From the NCBI GenBank assembly GCA_013397845.1, contig VZTG01005544.1, positions 548,643 to 612,642 of the forward strand: 64,000 nt of DNA, written 5' to 3'. This document shows, in pieces, positions 37,401-50,700 of this stretch; the first letter of the stretch is position 1, and each line of letters starts with the position of its first letter. Both the position numbers and the translations under genes were made by a program. Under the pieces are notes generated by a model. It saw only the letters and a list, made by a program, of their open reading frames with translations. It did no database searches and was not told where the DNA came from. The DNA is from Melanocharis versteri. Lineage: Eukaryota > Chordata > Aves > Passeriformes > Melanocharitidae.

Positions 37401-38879
37401 ACATTAAAAAGCAAACAATGTGTAGGTGTAGAGTATAATAACGATACTTAACAGGAGGATCCATTATGTGGTGTATTCAAAACTGACTAGATGAACAGGA
37501 AGGCAGTCCTACCACGTGGTCTCCAGAGTCAGGCACGTGGAAAGTGCTGTTTAACTGTGGCTTCGCAAGAATGCTTAGGGGTATTCTGTGCTTGTTGTAC
37601 ACTGGACGAGAGTGTCCTGGTCTGGTCCTTGCAAGAGTAAATCTGAAAACAGATCTGTAACTATCACTGCGATGTGTCATTAACATATCGAGCTCCCTGG
37701 AGAACTTGAAGACTCAGGTGTCTTGGGAATGGGCGATATGCAGAAAACACAACCTGTGGGGAAAAAAACTACATAGCACAAACTTCTGAATTCCCTTTTC
37801 TCTCATAAGTGTGTAAAAATATCAGCCAAAAATTTATCTGGTTGTTGCAATACTTTACAAAGGTCATGACACGACCGCTGACCTTCTTCTGCTGACAGTG
37901 ACATTTTAGCTGAAACAATAGAAACACATGTTTTTAATTTTGAAGGACTTGAGCTCCATTTTAATAGATGGTGAGCACTTCAAGTAGATCAACACAGTGA
38001 GGATTGCAAACCAGTGAGCAGTGTGGTGTTATCTTATCTCCTTGTCCTTTATCGAAAGGATAATTTTAAGGAAGTAAGTGTTCAATAGGCTGTACCTATC
38101 TTTGATTAAAAGACATTTTAACAGAGAAACATTCAATTTCTACAGAAGACCTTATTTGTGGTTTGGCTAAAACTTTCAGCCCTCAGTGCATGATGCTTGA
38201 ATGCAAGTGTAATTGTTGCCATCACAGCCAGCACACTGCTGCTTCGACTGAGATGGTCTCCAGAATTAAATGCATGAGCAACTCCGAGCTTTGGAGCCAG
38301 TACTGAATAGCTGGGGGCTAAAATGTTCCTGTGCTCCCTGCAAACTGGGAAGAACTGTCTTGTACAATTGCATTGCATTCCACACATTTCTCATCTCTAA
38401 ACATACACTTCTTGGTTTCATGAGAAGAAAGTGGGTTTTGTGTAAATATCAGAAGACATATGACCTTGGACTTTGGTATACTTGGGACCTAGATAGTTTT
38501 TTTCCCCCATCGTTTCCTTCAGAGCAAATGAAAAATAAAGACATTTAGAGAATTTTAACTGATTTTCCAAATGCTTACCTCTTGGATGAAGAAAATTCAA
38601 ACAGCAAAAGCGAAAGTCATCTCCCAATTCCAAATTGTAATGTTTTGCTTGAACACTTTAAAAATGCCTTAAATCTTGGAGGAATTTTTATTTAGAAGGA
38701 CATGCAGATCTAGTAAAATTTTCTTTAAATAAACAAAAAGAAAAGGAATAAATATTTCAATTAAGACATTATAAAATGAAATCTTTGCTAAATATTTAGT
38801 TATGATTGCGATGAACTGCAATTGAACAAGACAAAATGGATGAGACCTATAGCACTACCCACATTCAACATTTCAATTA
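34421..38879. other. Intergenic sequence, no gene seen
   Basis: Unique DNA. 36580-36800 is a homogeneous, moderately AT-rich stretch that looks like candidate conserved noncoding DNA (see findings). Open frames up to 105 codons show no domain. Confidence 0.55.
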
Positions 38880-39356
38880 GTCCTGCACACTTTCAAGAGT
38901 CTCTCTAACCTCTACCCTGCAAAGGTTGGGGGTGAGCAAGAGGTTGGGAGGGGTCAAAGCTGGAAGAGCTGACCCGAGCTGACCAAAGGCATATTCCCCA
39001 CCCTGTGATGTTGTATTCATCAATACAGACTGAGGGAAAGGAGGAGGATGGGGAGCGGGTGAGTGAGAGAAACATCCATTATTAGTGTGTTCGCCTTCCG
39101 AAGCAAACACTGCACATCCCGAGGCCCTACTCCCCAGGAAGTGGATAGACACCCTCTGCTGTTGGGAAACAGAGAATAAATATTCTTGTTTGGGTTTTTT
39201 GTTTGTTTCCACATGTGGCCTTTGGTTCCTTTCATCAAAATGTTTTTGTCTCAACCTATGCATTTTTAATTTTTCTTTCTGCCTCTGTTCTACTGAGGAG
39301 CAAGAAGGAGAGCGTGGTTTGGTCAGCACCCAGCAACCAGACAAGGTCAACCCTCA
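38880..39356 (+). mobile_element. Solo LTR, avian ERVL-like family 1, 5'-truncated
   Basis: Same family as the copies at 1-350 and 56487-57036 but on the plus strand. The block GAGCTGACCCGAGCTGACCAAAG (split here as GAGCTGACC and GAGCTGACCAAAG, about 38967-38990) precedes a decayed promoter zone with TGATGTTGTATTCATCA-like sequence at about 39006. AATAAATATT (about 39175) is a candidate polyadenylation signal. The block TTTGTCTCAACCTATG and a final GGTCAACCCTCA ending at 39356 fit the family's 3' end. The first part of the LTR is missing. The 157-codon minus and 115-codon plus open frames here are shadows. Confidence 0.72.
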
Positions 39357-40312
39357 TGGTACCATTTCAGTTTTTGAGCATTATAATTTTGTTTTGCCTT
39401 CAAGTTCTTCTTTTATGAGAAACACTCAATAACTGTTCTTCTTTTAGCTGTTCCTCACTCGTCACTGACTCCTTATCATCACAGATCCTAGGCCTCCATA
39501 GGCAATTCTTTCTTACCTTCCTAGAGCTTCACCCTTTCTCTTGTTGGAAAATATATTGCCTCATACCAGTTAACCCCAAGCCAAGCAATTTGTTCTCCGA
39601 AGCAAGTTCTGTGTTGATGAAGGAAAATATGAAGGCCCCTGGATTCTAGGTGGTTTAATTACCTACTTATCTAAATGTTATTTCACCTATGGACAATAGA
39701 TGTATTTTGATTGCATTCTATCACTACCATCAAATTAACTTTGGCAAAAGCCAATTAACTGCTGTAAATTATTCTACTTCAATTAAAAGAAACAGAAATT
39801 GTGAAGGACTTTAATATACTAATTTGAATCCACAGATTTATGAGACACCAAAGAGAAAAGTTGAATTCCTTTTTGGTAAGAAATGAGAAATTATCTGGAA
39901 GGAATGCAATAAAAAATAAGGATTAAGCTAAGTGTCATTATCATTTTAACTTAATTTGTCAACAGAGTAATATATCTAGCTATATTACTCAGTTGACAAA
40001 TCAATTACAGATATAATGAAACTTTATACGATTTTACTTTTATTTAATTAGTTGCATCAATATGTTATTTTTTTTATTTGAGTTGCACATGAATGCATCA
40101 AAATATAAATTATTGAAGTAGGTTAATTATAAGCCTTCAAAACATACATATCTTAGAAACAAAAAGAAATTTACAGTGCAAAATGCTATAAGAAATGCAA
40201 TTTGCAAGATGGTTTGTTAAGCTGGCTAAAGGCCATTTTCTTAAATAATATACTAATAACAACAATAATACATGTTTTTGTTACAAATTATTTGAATTTT
40301 ACTGAACTGTGG
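39357..40312. other. Intergenic sequence with a strong hairpin
   Basis: AT-rich DNA between two LTRs. It holds the 21-bp hairpin at 39954-40001 (listed separately) and no gene. Confidence 0.6.
39954..40001. repeat. Near-perfect 21-bp inverted repeat (hairpin)
   Basis: Left arm 39954-39974 and right arm 39981-40001 pair at 20 of 21 positions around a 6-nt loop TCTAGC, and two further pairs can form beyond one mismatch. Such a long clean stem is unusual in decayed intergenic DNA. It could be a microRNA-like precursor, the palindrome of a small DNA transposon, or chance in AT-rich sequence. No target-site duplication was evident. Confidence 0.95.
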
Positions 40313-41417
40313 TGTGTTGGTTGCCTCTAGCTGAATGCCAGGTACCCACTAAAGCCATTTTGTCACTCTCCTCCTCAGCTAGGCAGGGAAGAGAAAATAT
40401 AAAAAAAGACTCATGGGTTGAGGTAAAGAGAGGGTGAGATCACTCACCAGTTACTGTCACGGGAAAAACAGACTCAACTTGAGGAAATTAATTTATTGCC
40501 CATCATATCGAAGTAAAGTAATGAGAAATAAAATCAATTCAAAAAACACGTTTCCCCCACCCCTCTGTTCTTCCTGGGCTAAGTTTTATTCATGAATTGC
40601 CTACCTCCTCTCCCTCAGCAACACAGGGGAACAGGGAAATGGGTTCGAGGTCAATTCGTCATCTCTGCTGCTCCTTCCACCATAGGGGTTGGACTCCTCA
40701 CACTCTTACTCTCCTCCAGGATGGAGTCTCCTCCACGGGAGACGGTCCTCCACAAGCTGCTCCAGAGTCCTTCCCATGGGTTGCAGTTGTTCACCAACTG
40801 CTCCAGTGTGGGTCCTCTGTGGGATCAGTCCTTCAGGAACAGGCTGCTCCAGTGTGGGTCCTCTGTGGGATCAGTCCTTCAGGAACAGGCTGCTCCAGTG
40901 TGGGTTCTCCATAGGGTCAGAATTTCTGCCAGCAAACCTGCTCCAGCCTGGGCTCCTCTCTCCAGAGGTCACAGCTCCTGCCAGGATCCTGCTCCAGCAC
41001 AGGCTTCCCGTGGGGTCACAGCCTCCTGTGGGCATCCCCCTGCTCCAGCCTGGGCTCCTCCAGGGGCTGCAGGTGGATCTCTGCTCCCCCGTGCCCTCCC
41101 TGGGCTGCAGGGGCACAGCTGCCTCACCATGGGCTGCTGCAGGGGCTGCAGGGGAATCTGAGCTCCAGAGCCTGGAGCAGCTCCTGCCCCTCCTTCTGCA
41201 CTGCCCTGCCTGTCTGCAGGGCTCTCCAGTGGCACTGGTTTCTGGATGGTAATTTCTCCTTGCTAAATACATTGTCCCACAGGCACTACCACCTTGATCA
41301 ACTTGGATGCAGCTGGCACTGGCTCCACTGGGCATAGGGAAGCTTCCTGCAGCTTCCCACAGAAGCCACCCCAGCAGCCCCCCCGCTACCAAAACCCGGC
41401 CACGCAAACCCAATACA
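40313..41417 (-). mobile_element. Complete solo LTR, avian ERV-type family 2 (about 1.1 kb)
   Basis: Read on the minus strand, it starts at 41417 with TGTATTGGGTTTGCGTGG, then GGTTTTGGTAGCGGGGGGGC, and ends at 40313 with GGCAACCAACACA. These are the ends of a common avian LTR family as I know it. The GC-rich middle (40600-41250) consists of degenerate CTGCTCCAG-headed repeats, including a 46-bp unit repeated exactly at 40798-40843 and 40844-40889. A minus-strand AATAAA lies at 40492-40497. No internal retroviral sequence adjoins it, so it is a solo LTR. No clear target-site duplication was found. The 184-189-codon open frames across it are by-products of the repeats. Confidence 0.85.
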
Positions 41418-44400
41418 AGAACCATCTCAAGTAATGGATGTGAAGTTATTCCCTCAATTTTTTTTTTTTTTTTCCTTCAAATCTCTTTGCTCCCAAGGGT
41501 AACACATTTTATTCCCTGCAATGGAATGTGACTCCAACATGAAGATAGTGAGTCATCTAAAAAAGTGTTATCCGGTTCACTGGTGCTAAGTACATTTGAT
41601 GCATTATGCATAGAGAGGGGGAGTGGTAATTTAAGAGAAATTTACACTATGCTATTTTATGTATTTATTTATCTTTTTTTTTTTAACACTGTTACAGTGT
41701 TACAATCTAAGCAACTGCTGCATCAAATGACGATTATACTAACATTAAGCTATAGATCACCTCCTTAAACAGACACTGGGAATTACATTTCTGTGGTGCT
41801 ACACAGCGCTTTTAAAGTAGGCTGTTGCAATTATGCCACACAATTACCTAAGTGGCCCTGATTCAGGAATGTATTAAACATGCTTAAAATTAAATTAAAA
41901 TGAAGCTTGTGTTTAAATACTTTCCTATATAAGAAGGTGTCCTAATTTTTTTCTGTTAGGTAGGAAATTGCTGTGGTAAATCAATAGGTACTCTATTCAG
42001 ATATTCACTGTCATCCCCAGGAACACTTGCACTGAAGCCACAGACAGATGGCATCTCAAAGATGTTAAAAGCCAAGCAGCCATCAGTATTGTCCCATCAT
42101 TGCAGCTTTTCCTCTCCCAATTTGTGGTGCATCACAGGGTAGTAGTGACTGTGCACTCTTGGCTGTGGGGAGTAGGGATAGTATCCAGTAGTACGATTTT
42201 CACAGTAAAACTCAAAATATCTCCTCTCAAAGTTAGACTGGATAGATCCTGGACAGAGAAGGTGAAGATTTATTTTTTCATTAATAGAATGCTTGCAGTT
42301 CCTTCGTCCTTTGGAGTGGATTCAAACTTACATTTCTCACCCCTAGTAAAGCACTTTAATCACTATGGTGATGGCCATTTAATAAGGGGAGAGCATGGTT
42401 CTTATTTTTCTGAACATAATAGAATTAAGTATTGTCGGACTGACAAAAGAGAAAGAGTCACAAAAGCTCCAAAACCTCAAGCTGCAATTCCTTGCTCAGC
42501 TCCTGGCATTTTCTTGGCTTTTTTCCCTCTTGTAAAGATTAGTTCATGTAGAAGTCATACATTTCCTAGAGCTCAAGTTTACCCTTCTTCAAACTAAGTG
42601 TCCTAACACTGAGAGCAGAAATTCCTATTGAGTTTTATTCTCTGACGTTTTATTTGCAGATGCTTGACTTCAACCTCTCTGTCCCACAGAAGCCCCATCT
42701 AAAGAAGGATTGCAGAATAGAACACCAGATTTTCAAACTGTAAAAATGCTTTCTGGTCTGCCAGAACCTCTTGTACTGGGCAGGTGTAAAGCACAGCTGT
42801 GTGCAAAGTGCTTCTACAGGGGAAAAAAAAAAAAAAAAAAGACAAAAAGAAAAAGAAAAAAAAAAAGGGAAAAAAAAAATCCTGCTTGGGATAACAATGG
42901 GGCAGCACTGGACAGTGCTGGGGTAGCACTGTGTTCCCCAGCAGAGAAGAGAGTGAACAGGTGGTCCACAATGCAGTACAAAGAAGAGCAGAGACACAAT
43001 TTCAGACCACCAAAGGTGTAGTGCCTGCACAGCTCAGCACTTTGTGCTTCAGTGGTTGTGCTACCATGCTGGTGCACGTTGATATGGTGGGTGTAGCCAT
43101 TTCAGCTCCAGGAGTAACTCCTGAGAAACATCGTGACTCCACTTTTGGATCCCACCTTCTGTTGCAGTCCCCTGCTTTAAGTTTTCCATGTGGCAAATCA
43201 ATAATCCATTAGAATAATGGCAATATTCCCCTTGTGTCAGTCATTAGGCTGTAAGTGTGACCTCTTCTCTCACCCTTTTCTTGTCAAGAAGGATTTTTTT
43301 TTTTTTTTTCCCTTACAAGTCAGTGGCTATTTATACAACTTTACTCCTCAGATGTTTTTAAAAGGCTGGACTTCTCTTCCTCTGCTGCAGAGAGGAGAGT
43401 TCTTAAGCTTTGCTTCTGCACTCACAAAGGGATTTATAGGAGTGAAGGAACCAGGCCACACCACAGCAGTCAATCTAAGGGACTGGACCGTCAAAGGAGA
43501 TAATGTGACGTTTGAGCAATGTGAATATTCAGGTAAAATCTGCTGTCTTAAGGGTCAATACTTCACTAAAACTGCAATTCAAATACTCCACTAAAGTGAA
43601 TTCTTGTTGCTTTTGCCAGCATCTCTTTTGGAGTGTTTCCTTTTGCAGCTTTCTCTGAGTTTGTGGTCTGCTCACAATGGAGCAGTCAAGAAGAGATGTA
43701 AGGGGTAAAATATCTGATCTATTGGGGGTAAAAGGAAACAAACAACAACAACAAAAAGCCCTTACTTTTCTCTTGGGCATTTTATTTCTCTGACACAATT
43801 TTTGAAAATAATAAACCCCAGAATCTTGGGAGATAATATGCAGATTTCAAATTGAAGAGTTGTGAAAAGAAAGAGAAAGCAATGCACCAAATGTTTACCT
43901 ATACACTCAGCACCAAAGATCCTCCCAACAGACACAACATCAGGTGATTTCAGTGGTTTTGAAGAACACTGTGTGGAAATGGAACATGGGGATTGCTTCA
44001 ATCCTTAAGAATGGATTTGTACAAATACTTGTGTAACTTAGAACGCAGTAGTCACAAGTCTGTGTATGTTCTGTAATAATACAAGTGTTCCCATTTCTAC
44101 CATTTCAAAATATTTAATTTTTTTTTTTTTTTTTTGGAGTGCAAATGAGCATATTTTTCATTCCTTCTCTCTTCCCTTTTACTCTTCACCTACTTCTTTT
44201 GCCTTTTTCACTCAGGAAGAAAGGAAATGCGTATCTAGAAAAGTACTTGGTACATACATAGTAAAAAGCCAAAAATGAATGCATTTTTGCATTACAGAAG
44301 TTTTCAGTGTTTTTTAAGTTCATTACTCTGAATTATTTGTGCAAAAAACCTACAAGCTGTATAATGAAAATATTTTAAAAGAAAACTTCAGCATTTTCTT

Positions 44401-47370
44401 TTTGCAATGAACTTGGAGGTACATTGAACAGGTAAAATATATTTCAGTAAGTGTACTGAACAGTTAGGTATATTTTTATTTGCTCTTATATAAATTCAAA
44501 GAATAAGGAGAGGATATTCAGATGCTGTTATTTTTCTCATCTCTCAATTGCAATAACTGTTTTAAGTCAAAGCATTTCCTCTGAAATCAAATGGCCATGA
44601 GTTAAAGGAAGTCAGGAACAGTGAAATGATCCCTTGGCAAAGGTGAGACTGTGTATATACATAGGTCTGGCTCCTGGAAATGCTTTTAGGTCCTTTGATT
44701 TCTTATTCATGATTATCTTCATCAGTTCCAAATGAGCTGACCCCACATGCCCAAAACTAGACAAAGCAAATTCAAGTTTAAACTCAGGGCAATGGGAGAG
44801 TAGTGGGGTACAGGAGCAGTACTAAAATGTGCAGATGTTTTTTTAAAATACATTTCAAGAGTGTATTTTCATAGTTAGAGAAAAGATTATGCTTAAAAGT
44901 GGATTTATATCCACCAATGTATCTTTCCTCTGAAAGAGCAAAACACAGTGAGTCAAAAACTACCCTGATGATAATCATAAATGACCAATTTGTGCTAAAA
45001 TGAACCTTTTTTCTCCAAATTTTGTTGTGGTTTTAAAAACTCTTTGTAGTGCAATTCTTTACCAATGAGCCCACAGTATAAACTCTGACATCTCTTGTTA
45101 AAAATGAGCATGGCTTTATTCCCACTTTTGATGGAAAACCTTGGGAATAGATGAAGCTGGGAGAGTGAACACACCGACAATGAAAGACCTTCAGGACCTT
45201 GCTCTGCTCCTCTGCACACCCTTTCTCATCTAAAGCACTAATGAGAAATGTATATTCTTCTGATATGATTGCTTAACTTGCTGTGGAGGTCCTCAGAAGT
45301 GGAAGACAAACAGATCCCTGTATTATACTTACCTCTGTGGGTATTGGAACTCTTCTCCCATAACTGTCACTGACCCAGACACCAAGATATTGTGCATTCC
45401 CACAGCACGCAAGGGGCAGATCCTTCTAACTTCAGCCTTTCCTGCAATACGCACTTTCCTAGAGGTTTTGTTGTAGGCAAGTTCTTGATTTGACCCAGAA
45501 TCTTAGAAAAATAAAAAGGTTTTAAAAAGTGACATACCATGTTCAGCTTTTTCCCCCTCTTTATTTTCATCTTATCCCCCCCATCCCATCGTGTCTCAAA
45601 ATGCCTCTTCACCTCAGTAAGATTTTGACATTTGGGAAAAACTTGCTTTAAAAAAAAACCAAACAAACAAAAAAACAAACAAAAAAACCCGCCGATAAAA
45701 CAGCTTGGCACAAGGGAGCTGCAGCTCTTCAGTTCCCATTAGAATTTCTGAAACGACAATAGCTGAAAGGTTAGGGCAAAACCTATTAGAAAAGAAAAGT
45801 TGAGGTAAATCAGGTGAGCTCATCGAAGAAAATAGGGAAAGATTGGTTCCCTTTTGGGATTAGGTCTAATTAAGGTGAGCAAGCAGCTGTGCCTGTTTGG
45901 AATAACAATTGTGCTAGCATGTCACTTTTTTTCTGCTTAGTTGAAATTTATATAGTTTGGGAATGGTGGATGTAAGAAAATTAGAGCTCATTTAGAATCT
46001 GTTGAAAGGACACTGCGCCTTCATTATTAGTTTTGCATCTGAATTTTCCTGGGGCTGTCCTCTCACTGTTATAGGTAATGGATTTTTCCCCAGATGTAAT
46101 TGGATGAGTTTAATTTTTTCTTTCATTACCTGTCTAGAAGCCCTCTGCCCCTATTTCCCTTTGTGTTTTATTAGGACTGTAACCCCTATTTAAATAAAGG
46201 CTTTGATTGTGATTATATATGTTCAATCAGCACTTTCTGATTGAATAGTTCTGGTCACACAACGCTCTTGCCTAGCATTTTTTACTAATTACATTTTAGC
46301 CATGGTTGTGTACTGTAGAACTTAAAACAGTGTTTGCTTTATACCTTTAAACTCTGGATAAAAGTTTGTATCTCCCATGGGCCAAAGTACTTACAACAAA
46401 TTTAGGTATTTTCTGATTCTAAGGTATATGAGCTGAACTCATGTACCATGAGGTATATGGGGTCACAGCAGCTGCCCACTAAAAAGATATAGCACTGATT
46501 ACATCCTCTCCAGAGTATCTGGATATATAAAAGAAGTCGGCTCCATTTTAAAAGTCTTCTGTTGTTTTGATTTTCAGGGCTTTCCTGTGGGTTTTGGTTT
46601 CTTTTTATTTTTGTGGGGGATTTTTTTCTTTTTTTTTTTTTTTTTTTTTTTCTTTTTTGCATGGTTAGTTGGTTTGGTTTGGCTTTTTTTTTTCTTTTTT
46701 CCCCCCAGGTTCAAGATGTATTTTCTTCCATTGATAAGTTTTAAAATTACTTTTACTGTGTAAAGCCACGTTGAGTTTCCTGCTGTCAGAAATGATGACA
46801 CAGGAAATTATTTGTTTCTTACAAACATCTGGTTTATCCTGAGGCAATTCTGGTGTTCTCACGCCACAGAAGTTACATCAGGGTAAGGAAGGAATTCAAT
46901 TTTAGGCTCCTAGATTTTACAAAGCTCATTGGGAACAGAGTATCTTCCTCCAAATTCTACTCAGTGCCTTTAGCTCCATTAAGTAATATAAAAGACCTAA
47001 TGAAAATTCTTGATTACTGTTGCAGCAACCCAATTCAAAGTCTTAACTTTGGGAATCTAAAGACCCGTCAAATTCTATCCTCAGCGATTAATACATTAAT
47101 TATATTTCTTTCCATGGTGCTTAGAATACCACGTCAGGTTGAGCCTCCTTGAGTTGACAACACTGACCTGGAGATATTTGGGGCCGCTCTTTAAAGTGAA
47201 TGCAAGGTGGGTTGGACACATGACCAAATCAAAATGGTAGTTTTTGATATCATTCCACAATACCCTTTCATATCTCTCAGGAAAACTGATTACACAAAGC
47301 TGCAAAAAAAATACCTACCTAGTCTGACACAACCCACAGGTGATCCTTACACCACATCTCAGATCAGATG
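41418..47370. other. Intergenic sequence, no established gene
   Basis: Long unique stretch with T or A runs at about 41460-41474, 42822-42879, 43294-43309, 44120-44136 and 46621-46658, a short A/C tract at 45649-45688 and a small perfect hairpin at 41684-41702. A 142-nt segment at 43391-43532 has exon-like borders (see findings) but is not strong enough to annotate. The 165-codon frame at 42100-42597 has no recognisable domain. Confidence 0.5.
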
Positions 47371-47790
47371 GGGGGAGCACCTTTCCTATGGAGAAGGGCT
47401 GAGGGAGGCGGGATTCCCCTGAGAAGAGAAGACTCAGAGGAGCCCTTAGGGGATCTTCCATTACTGAAAGGGGGATTACAGAAGGAAGAAGAGGGACTTT
47501 GTATGCAGGCAGGTAGTGACGGAACAACGGTTAATGGTTTTAAACTAAAAGAAGTTAGGTTTAGATGAGGTATTAGGATGAAATTCTTTATGTGAGAGTG
47601 GTAAGGCCCTGGCAGAGGTTACCCAGCAAAGCTGTGGATGCCCCATCCCCTGGAAGTGTTCAAATCCGGGCTGGACAGGGCTTTGAGCGACTCGGTCTGA
47701 TTGGAAGGTGTTCCTGCCCAGAGGGGTGAAAAACAGATGGTCTTTAAGGTCTTTTCCAGCTTAAGCCATTCAGTGATTCATTCTATGACC
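47371..47790 (+). mobile_element. CR1 LINE, 3' fragment (end of ORF2 and 3' UTR)
   Basis: The left part follows the end of the CR1 reverse transcriptase frame (blocks at about 47390-47440 and 47555-47580, interrupted by stops). The segment at 47655-47760 is the 3' untranslated region, with GGTCTTTAAGGTCTTTTCCAGC (broken across 47739-47760). The copy ends in CAGTGATTCATTCTATGACC, a worn form of the terminal short repeat. It is 5'-truncated and inactive. Confidence 0.85.
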
Positions 47791-50700
47791 GCCAGGTCTA
47801 CAGCTAAGACAAAAGAATCTGTCTCAGGATTTAACAGTGAAGAAAGTTCCATTAATTCACAGTTTTTCTTGTAACTGGTACAGGAACCACTTAGGTCTAG
47901 ATCTTTAGTCTAGATTAAACAAAACTATCCCGATCTGGGGAGTTCATCAATACATGAAGCTATAGGAACTTCCTGGCATCATGCTTATAGGATCCACTTC
48001 TTCAAGATATCAGTGTTTAGAGATATTGAATGGACACTTTGTTATCCAAATATGTTGTATTTTTTGTATTTTTTAACTTTTATTTTGTAATCTGCAGATC
48101 CAATTCGAGCTTATCTCTTCAGCATTTCAGCTTTGAAACATTTTCATCCATCATGTTATTAAAAAGTGACTAAACAGTGGGTGGTTATAAGAGATCACTT
48201 TTGGAAGAAGCTTACAGATTGCTTTTATTGTCATCCTATTGTGCATACAAACAGCTTGTATCCCTCCATACATATTTATATAACTTAGATGGTTTAGAAT
48301 TCTTTTATCCTGCATAATTTCAACACCACAGAAAAGCTACTTCAAAATCAACAGACAAAGTAAATAATAATAATAATAGAACTTTGTGCTTATGAAAAAA
48401 TACGTAAAATTAAGTTTCTCACCTAAAACCTCATTAGTTACTGCAGTTCTTTGGAAAATTGTCATCAGGCTTAACATAATGAATTCAAAACTTCTTTGTT
48501 CCAGAACTCAAAAAGCTAGAGCATGAAGAATTTTACTGACGAAAAAAGGCTACCTTTAAAAACAGGAAGATGAGAATTCATGGGAATGTAGTGAAACATG
48601 GCACTAAAACCTCAAATTGAAACATTCTCAAGAAACATTTTAGAATTTCTTGTACCCCCTTTACCTCTACCAGTGTTGCTTTTCCCCACTCATTTGGCTT
48701 GTTGATTGTCCCTTCTGCACATGTAGTTCCTCTGAACCCCACCAACTGACTGTTCTCGTCGGTGATTCTTCATCCTGGACTTTAGAAACCATATAGACAA
48801 AATAACATAGACAAACCCCAGTTCCTAATACCCCAGGAGCAAACTTTTTCCTTGGTAAAGATCACAAAGGCTGTACAGAGCCAAGAATCCACTAGCAAAG
48901 AACAGAGAAAGGTAATAAAGTAATATAAAGGTCAGATAATTTGCAAAAGCAAGGCAGAGGTGACCTCAGAACAGCCATGTGCCAAATGCTGATTTCACAC
49001 CTTCCAGGGCAAGACAAGTCTGCCAATAGTCTGTACAGTGTGCCTACAAAACTTCAGAATACGTGGAGATGCTATGTAACAGAATGATTTCAAAAGAAAA
49101 TATAGTGACGTTAAATTGAAGTTTTATTGGTGATTCCTGTAGAGCATAATGGGTTATTGAAAATTGTAGCAAGAAATTATGACACTAACGGATTTGTTGC
49201 TGGTCTCTTCCCTTTTCAAAGTATTTTCATGGTTTTACTATTGACGTAAAGTGAAAATAATGATGTCTTGTATATACAACATACATATTTCAGGCAGACA
49301 TGCTCCATTTTTATGCAAAAGTACTCAGAATAGCCATTGAATTTTTACATAATATTTGTTTTGCAAACAGCTTTATGGACATCTAAGTAAAGGTTATAAT
49401 GAAGTTACACCAAACAAGCAGGTAATGAATTTTTAATTTAATTTTATTGAGGATGAATTTTCACAATTCTTTTTTTTTTTTCTGTCCGCACATTGCAAAC
49501 AGCATCTGCCATTAAGCCTGAGCTTCACTTAAAAGTGAAATGAAAAATAAAAGACTAACGCTTTTGTCAGGGGAATTTAAACTAAAGTGTAGATTATTAT
49601 TATTTTTTTATTTAAAATAATAAAAGTTGATTGGGGAAATTTTTCCTCTATTATCCTTTTTTCTATTTTTTTTGGTTAAATACTTGCCTCCCAAAAGTTT
49701 CAAATCTCATATGGCAGAGACAATAATATATTCTTTTTGCCTTTTGAAACATATTCTAAATATTTCTTCCAGCCTACTTGGTTGGTTACATCTCTTAGTA
49801 CTAATAATGGCATTGATATAATGCTTGCAGTCTAAAGGATTCCAGACATAAGTTCTTAATGCAAATGGAGTCTGTTTTGTAGAAGGAATTAACAAATTTA
49901 CTCATTACCAACTTCTCCACGGGATTATAGCCACCAATGGATAGCTGAAATTAGGGCAGTTATCTAACCTAAGTCTATAACATTTTATACTATAAGGAAA
50001 TTATCCTCCACCCTCCAATAAGTCTTTTGGGGGAAATTTAACTTTAGAAGAATATAATTACTAGGGATATGCAAATAATGGATTTTTTTTCATGAATATT
50101 CATTCAAATAGAAAGCAATCTCTCTGATTATTTTGTGATCTTCTGTGACAGTCATGAGTTCTGCTTTTGCTTACATTAACACTTCCAAAACAGAAAATAT
50201 ATTGTATAGAGTTCATTTATTGGACTAGCATGTTATTTTCCTGTTCATCACTACATAATTATGTAAGTAGTCAGAACTCACATTAATTTTTTTAAGTGCT
50301 TAGTAAACACATTGCACTTTTGCAATATTTTTAGGTTAAAGCTTTAGTGATACAGATGACTTGCAATTTTTGCAATTTACAATATTTTGCAGATATGCTG
50401 TACTTGCTGATGGGAAACAATGCAATTTCTGATTAAAAAGAATTAAAAGATATCTATTTCTCATTAATAATATCCACCCAAAGGAAAATGGAAGATTTTT
50501 TTTTTATTTTTTTTTTTATTTTTTTTTTCATTTAATCCCTTGGGAAGACATCTGCTGGCTTAAACTGAGCTCCATGACCTGACCTGAGTGTCTCTTTACC
50601 CTACCTTAATGTTGAAGAAAATGCAGGGTATTGCAGTGCACAGCCTGTGGGCAGGAGCCTGCCAATCAGAAAAATAAAGGCAAATTAAACAGGTTTGTTT

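Noticed and set aside
38877..39350. Minus-strand frame of 157 codons
   Set aside because: It runs antisense through a recognisable plus-strand LTR and shows no domain.
40592..41425. Overlapping frames of 184-189 codons on both strands
   Set aside because: They lie within the GC-rich core of a solo LTR and arise from its tandem units.
41684..41702. 8-bp perfect hairpin TAACACTG/CAGTGTTA as a transposon end
   Set aside because: No partner terminal repeat or transposase remnant nearby; the length is expected by chance.
42100..42597. Plus-strand frame of 165 codons
   Set aside because: No domain, repeat or splice context was recognised; the length is possible by chance in 64 kb.
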